A DNA stretch of 64,000 nt from UBA5793 sp040255465 (GTDB taxonomy: Bacteria; Planctomycetota; Phycisphaerae; Phycisphaerales; UBA5793), in contig JBDZVA010000003.1 of assembly GCA_040255465.1 (NCBI GenBank), positions 682,001 through 746,000 on the forward strand, in the 5' to 3' direction. This document shows positions 9,136-18,211 of the stretch, piece after piece. Position numbers and translations under genes: made by a program. Under the pieces are notes generated by a model that was not told the origin of the DNA, searched no databases, and was given only the letters and a program-made list of their open reading frames with translations. Position 1 is the stretch's first letter, and every line of letters starts with the position of its first letter.

Positions 9136-10344
9136 TCATTCAATCGTCGCCAGACTCACACTGATGATGTTCTCGTTGCCGCTCTTGATGCGGTCCATGG
9201 TGCCGTTCTTCGGCGAGCCGTCCAGGTGGACCTTGGCGCACGTCGCCTCGGCTCCGTGGTAGATGATGTTCTCGACTTCCTCGACGTTGATGTTCTCATC
9301 CGCAAGCACCTTGAACACATGCGAGAGCACGCCCGGCCGATTCCGATGTCGCACTGAAAGCACGTGCGTGGCGCTGCTTCGCGCCAGGCGATTGATGCAG
9401 TTGGGTACTTCTCCGCTTTCGACATAGCAACTCATGATGCGAATGACTTCGTGGGCCACTGCGATCTGCGCCTCATCCGTCGAGGCGCCGATATGGTGCG
9501 TGCCGTACACGCTGCTGTGGTGAGCCAGTTCGCTGTTGAAGTCGCCAACGGGCTTGCCGGGCTCGTTCTGAAAGACATCCAGTCCGCAGCGGATCCCCTT
9601 TTCTTCGATCGCCTTGAGCAGGGCGGCTTCGTCAACCACGCTGCCGCGCGACGTGTTGATCAGGTACGCGCCGGGCTTCATCGCGGCGAGGAACTCCGCG
9701 TTCACCAGGTTCTTTGTATCGCCGTTGGCGGCAACATTGATCGACACGACGTCACCGAGGCGAGCCGCTTCGATCGGCGTCGCGCAGTAGCCAATGCCCA
9801 AATCCTCGGCCTGCTCGGTGGTCAGACTGCGCGACCACGCCACGACTTTCATGCCGAACGCCTGCGCCCGGGTCACAATCTCCTTGCCGATCTGACCCAG
9901 GCCGACGATGCCCAGCGTGCGGCCGTAGAGCCCGTGTGCTTTACTGTATTCCTTCTTGTTCCACTTGCCGGCGCGCAGGTCAGCGGTTTGATCCGGAATA
10001 CGTCGATCGCAGGAGCAGATCAGACCCATGACCAGTTCGGCGACGGCAATCGAGTTCTTGCCCGGACAGTTCGCGACGAACACACCCAGACTTGACGCGG
10101 TCTTTACGTCAATGCTGTCCGTTCCCGCACCGGCGCGAATCACCAGACTCAGCCGCGTCCCCGCCTTGAGCGCGTCGCCCGACACTTTCTTGCCGCGCAC
10201 GATGAGCACGTCGGGATCGATTTCCGTCATCATCGCGGGCAGTTCTTCGGCGGGCACATCCGGGTTGTGAATGACCTCGCAGCCGAGTTCCTTGAGGCCG
10301 TCGACGCCGACCTTTTCAAATTTCTCCGCGATAAGCACTTTCAT
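9136..10344 (-). CDS. serA: D-3-phosphoglycerate dehydrogenase
   Basis: The first enzyme of serine synthesis, oxidising 3-phosphoglycerate with NAD+. The 402 residues contain the Rossmann motif GIVGLGQIG (residues about 145-153), the catalytic arginine region LINTSRGSVVDEAAL, and the His loop YGTHHIGASTDEAQ. A C-terminal ACT domain (LSVRHRNRPGVLSHVFKVLA onward) could provide serine feedback. It is the middle gene of an apparent operon, 46 bases after the DUF1015 gene. Confidence 0.95.
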   Translation of the reverse strand: MKVLIAEKFEKVGVDGLKELGCEVIHNPDVPAEELPAMMTEIDPDVLIVRGKKVSGDALKAGTRLSLVIRAGAGTDSIDVKTASSLGVFVANCPGKNSIAVAELVMGLICSCDRRIPDQTADLRAGKWNKKEYSKAHGLYGRTLGIVGLGQIGKEIVTRAQAFGMKVVAWSRSLTTEQAEDLGIGYCATPIEAARLGDVVSINVAANGDTKNLVNAEFLAAMKPGAYLINTSRGSVVDEAALLKAIEEKGIRCGLDVFQNEPGKPVGDFNSELAHHSSVYGTHHIGASTDEAQIAVAHEVIRIMSCYVESGEVPNCINRLARSSATHVLSVRHRNRPGVLSHVFKVLADENINVEEVENIIYHGAEATCAKVHLDGSPKNGTMDRIKSGNENIISVSLATIE

Positions 10345-10390
10345 GGCTCACCCTCACTTCCAAATTGGCCCACTCTATCCTCTTCACCAC

Positions 10391-11617
10391 TCAATCGAGT
10401 GTATGCACCAACAAACCGCTGCGGAGTTTGGGCTCAAACCAGGTGCTCTTTGGGGGCATGATCCGCCCTGCATCCGACACCGCCATCAACTGCTGCACCG
10501 TCGTCGGATACATCGAAAACGCGATCGCCATCTCGCCGCTGTTCACCCGCTTTTCCAGCTCCGCCGTTCCCCGAATTCCGCCTACAAAATCAATCCGCTT
10601 GTCCGTCCGGATGTCGCCGATGCCCAGGATCGGCCCGAGCACTCGGGCTTCGAGCAACGCCACATCCAGCGATTCGATCGGGTCGGTCCGGTCGATGCTC
10701 TTTTCGTCGATCTCCAGCAAGTGCCACTTCCTGTCCAGGTACACGCACACCGAGCCGGGCGCCGGCGGAACAGGCTTGTGCGTCGCACTCACTCGACCCA
10801 CGCCGCGCAGCTTCTCGAGCGCCTGCGCCGCAGTCAATCCGTTGAGGTCTTTCACCACGCGGTTGTACGACAGGATCCGCACCTCAGAAGCCGGGAACAA
10901 CACCGCGAGAAACCAGTTGTACTCTTCGTTGCCCGTGTGCTTCGCATTGCGCTCGCGCAGTGCCTTGCCCGCGCGCCAGGCGCTGGCGCAGCGATGGTGG
11001 CCATCGGCCACATAAACATACGGCACCCCGGCAAATGCCTTCACAATCGCATCCGCCGACGGCGCCTTCCACATCGTGTGCTGCACGCCATCGACAGCCG
11101 TGAAGTCATACAGGGGCTCGCCCCTGGTCGCCTCGGCGATCAGCTTGCCCAGCGCCGCATCATCCTTGTACGTCAGGAACACCGGCTCGGCGTTCGCGTT
11201 CATCTCCAGCACGTGGCGCGTGCGATCATCTTCCTTGTCTCGCCGCGTCTTCTCGTGCTTCTTGATAAGGTCGTGCTCGTAGTCGTCAATATGCACGCAA
11301 CCCATCAGCCCCGTCTGCGCCTTGCCGCCCATGACGAGGCGGTAGATGTAGATGCTCGGCGTCGCATCGCGCACCAGCGTCCCCTCGGCCTGGAACCGAT
11401 CGAGATTCTCGCGCCCCTTGGCGTAGATGCGATCATCATGTGAATCGACGCTCGCCGGCAGGTCGATGTCCGGCCGGCACACGTGCAGGAAACTGACGGG
11501 ATTGCCCTCCGCCAGTGCCGCCGCCTCATCGCGATTGACCACGTCATACGGCACCGACGCCACCTTGGCCGCAAGTTCCCTGGGGGGTCGAAGAGCACGC
11601 AGGGCATTGAAACGCAT
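10391..11617 (-). CDS. DUF1015 family protein
   Basis: From ATG 11617, preceded by GGAGG at 5 bases, the product is 408 residues. It matches what I know of DUF1015 proteins: N-terminal RALRPP and VASVPYDVVNRDEA, a central HEKTRRDKEDDR segment, and YVADGHHRCASAWR, a His-rich motif likely to be part of the active site. Genes of this family are often next to serA and serC, as here, which suggests a role connected to serine or phosphoserine metabolism. The reaction is not something I can read from this sequence. It is probably the first gene of the serine operon. Confidence 0.85.
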   Translation of the reverse strand: MRFNALRALRPPRELAAKVASVPYDVVNRDEAAALAEGNPVSFLHVCRPDIDLPASVDSHDDRIYAKGRENLDRFQAEGTLVRDATPSIYIYRLVMGGKAQTGLMGCVHIDDYEHDLIKKHEKTRRDKEDDRTRHVLEMNANAEPVFLTYKDDAALGKLIAEATRGEPLYDFTAVDGVQHTMWKAPSADAIVKAFAGVPYVYVADGHHRCASAWRAGKALRERNAKHTGNEEYNWFLAVLFPASEVRILSYNRVVKDLNGLTAAQALEKLRGVGRVSATHKPVPPAPGSVCVYLDRKWHLLEIDEKSIDRTDPIESLDVALLEARVLGPILGIGDIRTDKRIDFVGGIRGTAELEKRVNSGEMAIAFSMYPTTVQQLMAVSDAGRIMPPKSTWFEPKLRSGLLVHTLD

Positions 11618-11898
11618 AAGGGCCTCCAGCAGCCGGCACGGCGGATATTCGGGTCCGTATGAGGGTAAGACCGCCGCCCCCGCGGGCCTAGCGCCAGGGC
11701 AGTAGTGCCTTGCCCCTAAAGGAGCCCGCACCCAGTTGCACCGAAGAGTTCGCCCGCCTTGCCTCACCAGACCGAAAAGCCGGACAAATCGTGCCGAATT
11801 GCCCTGTTTGCAGCCGCATGAGCCAGAATCATCGGGTATAACTGAACCAGCACACGGCGCGGTGCACAGTCACGACCACCTCCACACTCGGAGACGCT

Positions 11899-14238
11899 AT
11901 GAGCGATCAACTTCAGCCATCCCATCGATTGCTCGCCTTGGCAATCACCCTTGTTGCAGCGGCAACGAGTTCCCGGGCCTGGGCACAGCCGGGTGACGCG
12001 CCCGGCGCAGAGCGCCTCGCCATCGCCATGCGCGGCGTTCAGTTCGTTCCCAACCGGGGACAGTGGGCCGACAAGGATATCGAATTCGGCTTCCGCTCAC
12101 GTGGCCTGGACATTGCGTTTCGCGAGTCATCGTTGACGATGCATCTCGCTCGCGAGGAAGAAAGTCTCACGCTGGCCGTCTCTTTCCCGGGCGCGAACGA
12201 CGTCACCCCCACGGCGGGCCAACCCCTCGCAACGCGCTTCAACTACTTCGTCGGCGGCGAGGGTCGCCATAGCGTCAGCGGCGTCCCTTCGTTCGCCACA
12301 CTCGTCTACCCCAACCTCTACGACGGCATCGACCTCCACGTCATGGGGAGCGAGACGGGCGTGCTCAAGTACGAGTTCCACTGCGCGCCCGGCAGCGACT
12401 ACGGGCAGATTCAGATTCGCTACGACGGAGCCGACTCGCTGTGCGTTAATGACAACGGAGATCTGCACATCAACACCACGTTCGGAACTCTCACCGACGG
12501 CGCACCGGTTGTATGGCAGCAAGGGCCGACTGAGCGCACCACCATCCCCGCGCTGTTCGAACTCATCGACGCCAACACGTACCGCATCGCTCTGACCGGC
12601 CCGGTCGACCTGACCAGAGAACTGATCATTGATCCGGATGTGGATTGGATGACCTATCTCGGCGGTACGTGGGATGATCGGGCCAATGATGTGGCAGTTG
12701 ACGAGGATGGATATGCACTGGTCACTGGTGAGACTGGTTCAGTCGATTTCGAGGGCCGGCGGAATCAAATGCACGGCGAGCATGCCGACGTTTTCGTGGT
12801 AAAAGTCAACCCGTCGGGCAATTTGGAGTGGATGACGTATCTCGGCGGCTCGGGGACTGACGAAGGCGAAGGCATCGCCATAGATGGGGCTGGCAACCTG
12901 CTCGTCACCGGCTCGACCACTTCTGCCGACTTCGATGCCCGGAATAACTCTCACCACGGTGGCGAGTACGACGCTTTCCTGGCCAAACTCGATTCATCGG
13001 GGATCCCTGAATGGATGACTTATCTTGGCGGCAGCCACCAGTGGGATTATGCCCGATACATCTCAGTCGACGCGCCGGGCAACGCCATCGTCACCGGATA
13101 CACAAACTCCACGGACTTTGAGGGCGGTACAAACTCGCATCACGGCGACGCTGACGCGTTCATCGTCAAGGTTGACGCGAATGGGATTGTCCAATGGATG
13201 ACCTATTTGGGCGGCTCGGGTGAAGATCTGGGTTATGGCGTCGCGCTGGATCGCGACGGCAGCTGCGTCGCCACGGGCCGGACTGGCTCGAGCGATTTTG
13301 AAGGCGCCTCGAACTCCCCATACTGGATGAGCGATGCGTTTGTCACAAGAGTCGATCCAAACGGAGCGATTGTTTGGATGTCATATCTTGGCGGCAATCG
13401 TTCTGAGTCGGGCACGGGTATTGCGCTGGACAGCGAGGGGAGTATCCTGATTGCCGGGGACACAGAATCTACCAACTTCTACGGGCGCGTCAACTCTCGA
13501 TTCGGCCACACCGACGCCTTCGCCATGAAACTCAGCGCGTCGGGTGTTGTTCAGTGGATGACCTACCTCGGGGGGAGCCGCGACGACTGGCGAATCGATA
13601 TCGCTGTCGACAGCACTGACCACGCGTTCGTCACGGGCCAGACAGATTCAAGAGACTTTGACGGGCGAACGAACTCGTATCACGGTGGAAGCTATGACGC
13701 CTTCATCGTCAAGATTCGGCCTTCTGGCAGCCGAACTTGGATGACCTATCTGGGCGGAGGTTCAATGGACATCCCGCAGGCAGTAGCCATTGATGGTAAC
13801 GACGATGCACTGATCGCTGGTCGCACATTCTCCACCGACTTTGAAGGCCGTAACAACGCCTCGCGTCGCGGAGGCACGGACGCGTTCGTTGTCAAGGTTC
13901 TCAATGATCCCGAACGTGCGCCCATACTGTCTGTTGCCGCCTCCTGCCCTACCGGCGGTCCAATCCGTGTTGGATGGTCACAAGCAACACCCGCTGCACC
14001 GATCGGGATTGTCTTCGCACGCAGCACCGGTTCAGTCCGCATTCCGCCAGGGAACCCCTGCGCCGGCACCGAACTCGGTCTCAGTACGGATCAACTTCGG
14101 CTCGTCTATCAGGGCACCGCCGGACCGGAGGGTTCGCGCACGCTGATTTCAACCGTCGGCCCCGGCGCCTGCGGCGCCTACCTCCAACTCCTCGACATCG
14201 CCCGCTGCAACCTCAGCAACGTCGCCAGAATCGAATAG
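11899..14238 (+). CDS. Secreted seven-repeat SBBP beta-propeller protein with four-Cys C-terminal domain
   Basis: A 779-residue exported protein. Residues 1-30 form a signal peptide ending near SRAWAQ. Residues about 45-250 are a conserved non-repetitive beta domain (VPNRGQWADKDIEFGF, FNYFVGGEGRHSVSGV). Seven SBBP-type repeats follow, each about 61 residues and opening with WMTYLGG; in the DNA they recur near 12646, 12830, 13014, 13196, 13376, 13556 and 13739, consistent with a seven-bladed propeller. Residues about 674-779 are a separate domain with four cysteines (ASCPTGG, NPCAGT, GACGAYLQL, CNLSNVARI), shared with six other proteins in the window. It probably sits on the cell surface; its ligand is unknown. 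Confidence 0.85.
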   Translation: MSDQLQPSHRLLALAITLVAAATSSRAWAQPGDAPGAERLAIAMRGVQFVPNRGQWADKDIEFGFRSRGLDIAFRESSLTMHLAREEESLTLAVSFPGANDVTPTAGQPLATRFNYFVGGEGRHSVSGVPSFATLVYPNLYDGIDLHVMGSETGVLKYEFHCAPGSDYGQIQIRYDGADSLCVNDNGDLHINTTFGTLTDGAPVVWQQGPTERTTIPALFELIDANTYRIALTGPVDLTRELIIDPDVDWMTYLGGTWDDRANDVAVDEDGYALVTGETGSVDFEGRRNQMHGEHADVFVVKVNPSGNLEWMTYLGGSGTDEGEGIAIDGAGNLLVTGSTTSADFDARNNSHHGGEYDAFLAKLDSSGIPEWMTYLGGSHQWDYARYISVDAPGNAIVTGYTNSTDFEGGTNSHHGDADAFIVKVDANGIVQWMTYLGGSGEDLGYGVALDRDGSCVATGRTGSSDFEGASNSPYWMSDAFVTRVDPNGAIVWMSYLGGNRSESGTGIALDSEGSILIAGDTESTNFYGRVNSRFGHTDAFAMKLSASGVVQWMTYLGGSRDDWRIDIAVDSTDHAFVTGQTDSRDFDGRTNSYHGGSYDAFIVKIRPSGSRTWMTYLGGGSMDIPQAVAIDGNDDALIAGRTFSTDFEGRNNASRRGGTDAFVVKVLNDPERAPILSVAASCPTGGPIRVGWSQATPAAPIGIVFARSTGSVRIPPGNPCAGTELGLSTDQLRLVYQGTAGPEGSRTLISTVGPGACGAYLQLLDIARCNLSNVARIE

Positions 14239-14516
14239 CCTCGGTGCATCCACCCGATCTCGCCGCGCACTCCGCACCTCCGCCGCGCCACCCGCGCAAC
14301 CGGCGGCGCACTCGTGCGTATGCCTGATTCGCATCCCGGCCGCCGCAATCAATCGACGGTTTCAGTGCCATTTCGCCATTCCGCGCCGCCACGTGCAAAC
14401 CACACAAGCGTCCCGCTGGCAAACACGCCAATCCGGTGTATAACCAATCGTCCGAATCGACGGCTGCACGTCTCAACCCACCTGGGGCCGCCGACCAATC
14501 CTCGAATGGAGCACCC

Positions 14517-14954
14517 ATGTCCCGCGTCGCCCTGTCGTCACTCATGTTGGTCGCGCTGACCGCATTCAGCACCACCAGGCTCACCGCCCCCGCGCTCGCC
14601 GACGACGTCTCGACCCCCGGCAGGCAACCCGCCGCCGTGACGCTCACGCTCACCCCCACCTGCCCCACCGGCGGCCCGGCCACCATCGCCTGGTCCGGCG
14701 CTACTCCCAACGGCCGGATCATCCTCATCTTCGCAGGCGAGACCGGCGCGTTCCGCGTCCCCGATGGTGGGCCATGCGGCGGCACCATCCTTGGCCTCGG
14801 AGCCAACCTCATTCAAGTCGTCTTCTATGGCCCCACCGGCCCGACCGGCTCGCGCACCATCAACACCTACACCGGCCCGGGCGCCTGCCGCCGCTACCTC
14901 CAACTGCTTGATCTCACCAGTTGCGAACTCAGCAACGTCGCTCGCTTCGAATAG
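14517..14954 (+). CDS. Small secreted protein made almost only of the four-Cys C-terminal domain
   Basis: From ATG 14517 (a weak GGAG precedes it) the product is 145 residues. A signal peptide runs to about residue 33 (ends APALADD). After a short linker the rest is the four-cysteine domain: TPTCPTGGPATIAWSGATP, GGPCGGTILGLG, GACRRYLQLLDL and CELSNVARF. It lies 278 bases after the SBBP protein on the same strand and its domain is closest to that protein's. The domain can therefore exist without a passenger. Its function is unknown. Confidence 0.75.
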   Translation: MSRVALSSLMLVALTAFSTTRLTAPALADDVSTPGRQPAAVTLTLTPTCPTGGPATIAWSGATPNGRIILIFAGETGAFRVPDGGPCGGTILGLGANLIQVVFYGPTGPTGSRTINTYTGPGACRRYLQLLDLTSCELSNVARFE

Positions 14955-14969
14955 CCCGGCGCCGGCGTC

Positions 14970-16442
14970 TCAGGCCTCGACCTTCTCGGGCACCTTCAGT
15001 TCTCGCCGCACGATCTTTCCCGTCGGGTTGCGCGGCAGCTTCTCCAGCAGATACACATCGCGCGGCACCTTGTACTGCGCCAGATACCCCCGGCAGAACG
15101 ACCGCAGCGCCGTCTCGTCAAACACGGCCCCATCCACCAGCTCCACAAACGCCACCGGCACCTCGCCGCGCGATTCATCGCGCACGCCGATCACGGCGCT
15201 CGCCGCCACGCTTTCATGCTTGTTGAGCACCTCTTCGATCTCGCGCGGAAACACATTCTCCCCGCCGATGATCATCATCTCCTTGATGCGCCCGGTGATA
15301 TAAAGGAACCCGTCCTTATCTTCGCGCGCCATGTCGCCCGTGCGTAGGAACCCCTCTTCATCAAACGCCGCCGCCGTCTCCTCGGGCAGCTTGAAATACC
15401 CCTGCATCATGTTCGGCCCGCGCAGCCGCAGCTCGCCATCCTCATTCGCTCCGAGCACGCGCCCATCCGCCCCCACGATCTTCACTTCGATCCCCGGCAG
15501 CGCCCGACCCACGCTGTGCCGCCGCGTCTCGCTCGGCCGACACCAGTGGCTCACCGCGCTCGTCTCCGTCATGCCAAACCCTTCATTCAGCACCACGTTC
15601 AACTTCTCGCGAAACCCCTGCGAAATCGCGTCCGGCAGCGGCTCGCCGCCCGACACCACAAACCGCAGGCTCTTCCAGTCCTCCGCCGTCTGCTCCTTTA
15701 CGTTCAGCAGCGCCGTGTACATCGACGCAATGCCCATGAACGCCGTCGGCCGGTGCCGCCGCATCAACTGCACGATCTTGCGCGGCATGAACCTCGCCGT
15801 AAACACCACCTTCAACCCATGCACCAGTGGCAACAGCGTCAGCACCGTCAAACCAAACACGTGAAACTGCGGCAGCACACCCAGCAGCGAATCGCGATGG
15901 TCAAACTGCGCCCACGCGTAACACTGCTCGATGTTCGCCGCGATGTTGCCGTGCGACAGCATCACCCCTTTGGGCTTGCCGCTCGTGCCCGATGTATACA
16001 GCAGCACCGCCAGCTCATCGCTGCTCACCCAGCGCGGCCAGCGCAGCGTCGGCATCTGCTTGAAGTTCATCGCGTCCAGCCGAATCAGCTTCGGCCCCTT
16101 GGGCGCTTCGCCCACAAACTCAAGCATCGGCCCGACGGTGATCAGCGCGTCAATCTCCGAGTCATCCACCACGTACTGCAGGTCCGAACGCTTGAGCAAA
16201 TAGTTCAGCGGCACCACCGTCCGCCCCAGCAGCCACACCCCCAGCGCCGCCATCGGAAACAAGCCGCCCGTCGGCAGCAGGATCCCCACGTGCCGCGACT
16301 CGCTCACTCGCTCCACCTCGGCCGCCAAGTGCAGCGCCCCCACCAGCAGGTCGATCCCCCGCCACGACCGCTGGTCATCGACAATCATCACCCGCGTGGG
16401 ATGCCTCACGATCTGCCGCAGTATCGCCCAGGGGGTATTCAT
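14970..16442 (-). CDS. AMP-dependent acyl-CoA synthetase/ligase
   Basis: A 490-residue ANL-superfamily enzyme that activates a carboxylic acid, probably a fatty acid, through an acyl-adenylate to acyl-CoA. Motifs in order: the P-loop-like LLYTSGTSGKPKGVMLSH (about residues 148-165), the A5 motif NEGFGMTETS, the A7 motif EGFLRTGDMAREDKDGFLYI, the hinge GRIKEMMIIGGENVFPREIE, and the catalytic A10 lysine in NPTGKIVRREL. It stands alone, convergent with the small secreted gene. The substrate chain length cannot be told from sequence by eye. Confidence 0.92.
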   Translation of the reverse strand: MNTPWAILRQIVRHPTRVMIVDDQRSWRGIDLLVGALHLAAEVERVSESRHVGILLPTGGLFPMAALGVWLLGRTVVPLNYLLKRSDLQYVVDDSEIDALITVGPMLEFVGEAPKGPKLIRLDAMNFKQMPTLRWPRWVSSDELAVLLYTSGTSGKPKGVMLSHGNIAANIEQCYAWAQFDHRDSLLGVLPQFHVFGLTVLTLLPLVHGLKVVFTARFMPRKIVQLMRRHRPTAFMGIASMYTALLNVKEQTAEDWKSLRFVVSGGEPLPDAISQGFREKLNVVLNEGFGMTETSAVSHWCRPSETRRHSVGRALPGIEVKIVGADGRVLGANEDGELRLRGPNMMQGYFKLPEETAAAFDEEGFLRTGDMAREDKDGFLYITGRIKEMMIIGGENVFPREIEEVLNKHESVAASAVIGVRDESRGEVPVAFVELVDGAVFDETALRSFCRGYLAQYKVPRDVYLLEKLPRNPTGKIVRRELKVPEKVEA

Positions 16443-16494
16443 GCCACAATACTCGACCGATCCGCGGCAAGGTCAACAACCTCGCCGTTCACGC

Positions 16495-16561
16495 CAAAGC
16501 CCAGGCCCACAGCCCAGGCCCAAAGCCCAGGCCCAAAGCCCAGGCATGGCCATGCCTGGGC
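16495..16561. repeat. Four 13-bp tandem units ending in a 24-bp perfect palindrome
   Basis: The unit CAAAGCCCAGGCC recurs at 16495, 16508, 16521 and 16534. The last copy runs into a perfect 24-base palindrome at 16538-16561 centred on GGCC. Related GCCC(G/A)GGCA inverted repeats occur near 17285, 22747 and 45967. It lies between the acyl-CoA ligase start and the HTH-like gene, in an otherwise non-coding 288-base stretch. Confidence 0.9.
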
Positions 16562-16730
16562 GTTACCCTGGCGCTTCGCCACCCTGCCGCAGGCCCTGAG
16601 CCAATTCGAAGGGAGCGAGGCCTTGCGAGTCGAACGGCGACCCCTTTCTCCCCCTTCCCCCTTGATCCAGTGCCTTCCGTTCGCTATCAAGCATGTTCCC
16701 ACAACCGCAACCTCACGACAGCCGCTTCCC

Positions 16731-17174
16731 ATGCCTGAACCCAACGACGAACTCGACCACATCGACGTCCCCGCCCAGGCCTTCCGCGCCCTCGTCGACA
16801 GCGTCGGCGTCAAGCGATTCTCCTCGGGCATGGGCCTCTCCACCCGCCAGGTCAATCGCATCCTCTCCGGCGCCCAGCCCAACCCCATCGAGCGACTCAT
16901 CAAAAGCCTCTCGTGCTGCGATCCCGAAGTCGGCGACCGCATCCTCGATCTCATCTGCCAGGAGATGGGCGGCTACTTCATCCGCGAGGAAACCATCGAA
17001 GCCGCCTCCGTCAACGCCGTCCGCGAATGTGCCGAAGCCATCGCCGCCATCAGCGACGGCCACATCTCCAAGATGGATGAACTGGTCATCCGTGAAGCCG
17101 TCGCCGCCCTGACCAGCCTCGCCCAGATCGTCAAGCGCCAGAAGATCCGCCGCATCAACGTCCTGACCGATTGA
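16731..17174 (+). CDS. Small HTH-like protein, possibly CII-type
   Basis: ATG 16731 opens a 147-residue frame beginning MPEPNDELDHIDVPAQAFRA. Residues about 30-65 (SSGMGLSTRQVNRILSGA, then NPIERLIKSLSCCDPEVGDR) read like a helix-turn-helix of the kind used for repeated DNA sites, followed by a helical C-terminus. The layout is loosely like phage regulatory CII-family proteins, but I am not certain of the family. There is no signal peptide or membrane segment. The start has no clear ribosome site. It is an isolated gene between repeat-rich intergenic stretches. Confidence 0.6.
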   Translation: MPEPNDELDHIDVPAQAFRALVDSVGVKRFSSGMGLSTRQVNRILSGAQPNPIERLIKSLSCCDPEVGDRILDLICQEMGGYFIREETIEAASVNAVRECAEAIAAISDGHISKMDELVIREAVAALTSLAQIVKRQKIRRINVLTD

Positions 17175-17244
17175 TCGCGCATGGGTTCGAACGAGCCGCG
17201 CCCGTCAGGAAGCGGGTTTCACCAACCGGCCGCGCAACGCGCCG

Positions 17245-17274
17245 AGGCACTTGGCATTAGGCACTCGGCACTAG
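17245..17274 (+). repeat. 30-bp inverted repeat, left copy
   Basis: The 30 bases are the reverse complement of 17861-17890 with a single mismatch (29 of 30). Internally it contains three GGCA(C/T)T-like direct repeats. The pair brackets the SnoaL-like gene. Confidence 0.9.
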
Positions 17275-17284
17275 TGAAAAAACC

Positions 17285-17339
17285 AAAAGCCCGGGCATAG
17301 CCACTCCAAGTCCTGAGCCACGTCGAAGGATGCCTGGGA
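17285..17339. repeat. REP-like inverted repeat
   Basis: AAAAGCCCGGGCAT at the left and ATGCCTGGGA at the right form an imperfect inverted pair around a central CCTGAGCCACGTCGAAGGAT segment. It belongs to the same GCCCGGGCA family as the elements at 16538 and 22747. It is followed by CACCCCTT-type octamer repeats (17348-17376), which resemble the reverse complement of the octamers at 22645. Confidence 0.55.
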
Positions 17340-17381
17340 ATCGCCCCATCACCCCTTCACCCCTTCACCCCCTCACGACCC

Positions 17382-17792
17382 ATGCCAACCAGACTCGAAA
17401 CCCTCATCCGCCGCGCCAACGACGAACTGCTCACCAAGGGCAATCTCGCCGCGATCCCCGACTTCTTCGCGAAGGACTACGTCGCCCACGCGGCCGGTAA
17501 GACCCACAAAGGCCACGCCTTCATCAAACGCTGGCTCAAAGAACTCCGCAAAGCAATCCCCGACCTCCGCGTCAAGAAGATCGAGATCATCCACCAGACC
17601 AAGGATGGCATCGCCTGGCAACGCACGCTGACCGGCACGCACAAAGCCGAACTGAAACGAATCCCCCCATCCGGCAAGCGCGTGCAGTGGACTGAGTTGT
17701 TCATCACCCGCCTCGCGGGCGGCCGCATCGTGGAGGACTGGATGCAGTCAGATCTCGCGGCGGCGCTGATGACCAAACTGCCGCGCAAGTAA
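17382..17792 (+). CDS. SnoaL-like / ester-cyclase-fold protein
   Basis: A 136-residue cytoplasmic protein with the small alpha+beta barrel pattern of the SnoaL-like/NTF2 superfamily: ETLIRRANDELLTKGNLAAI, FFAKDYVAHA, KGHAFIKRWLKELRKAIPDL, DGIAWQRTLTGTHKAEL and the ending GGRIVEDWMQSD. Members bind or isomerise small organic molecules, but many have no known substrate, and none can be named here. It is bracketed by a 30-bp inverted repeat pair, so it may travel as a small cassette. Confidence 0.82.
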   Translation: MPTRLETLIRRANDELLTKGNLAAIPDFFAKDYVAHAAGKTHKGHAFIKRWLKELRKAIPDLRVKKIEIIHQTKDGIAWQRTLTGTHKAELKRIPPSGKRVQWTELFITRLAGGRIVEDWMQSDLAAALMTKLPRK

Positions 17793-17860
17793 CCGCTCGT
17801 CATTCCCGAGAAGTCGGGAATCCACTCCCCTGATCAACCCGGCGCCCCGCCACACCACCC

Positions 17861-17890
17861 CTAGTGCCAAGTGCCTAATGCCAAGTGCCT
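17861..17890 (-). repeat. 30-bp inverted repeat, right copy
   Basis: The reverse complement of 17245-17274 with one mismatch. It lies 68 bases after the SnoaL-like stop codon. The outer ends of the pair enclose 646 bases. No transposase is nearby and I saw no target-site duplication. Confidence 0.9.
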
Positions 17891-18031
17891 TGTCTCTTCC
17901 TTCGCCGCGCCCACGTGCAGAACGATTTGCACATGGCTCTTAGGACCCTTGGTTCGCACCGATTTGCGATTACCCACCACGGCTTGCACGGAAAAAGTGA
18001 GTCCGGCGGTTGGTATGGGCGACAACTACAG

Positions 18032-18059
18032 TTGACAACTCACGCGATGGTGCTATAAT
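18032..18059 (+). promoter_or_regulatory. Consensus sigma-70-type promoter
   Basis: TTGACA at 18032-18037 and TATAAT at 18054-18059 are separated by 16 bases, a full match to both consensus hexamers. It points at the ATPase gene whose ATG lies about 220 bases downstream, so transcripts would carry a long leader. Other promoters in the window are much weaker, so expression here may be strong and not tied to host-specific activators. Confidence 0.8.
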
Positions 18060-18211
18060 GAATATTGCGAGGCTGGTTGCGTCTCGGCTTTATGTCGGGG
18101 CCAAAGTGAACGGCTTTCCGCGATCAGGGATCTAGAGCACTGCTCGATCCTTCCTCCTCGCTACAACTCGGGTTCTAGCACGTGATCGACGTTCGATCTA
18201 CTCGTGCTCCT

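Noticed and set aside
16495..16561. CRISPR array
   Set aside because: Units are 13 bp and contiguous, without spacers, and no cas gene is present in the window.
17245..17890. Insertion sequence
   Set aside because: Inverted repeats are present but the enclosed gene is SnoaL-like, with no transposase motif and no visible target duplication.
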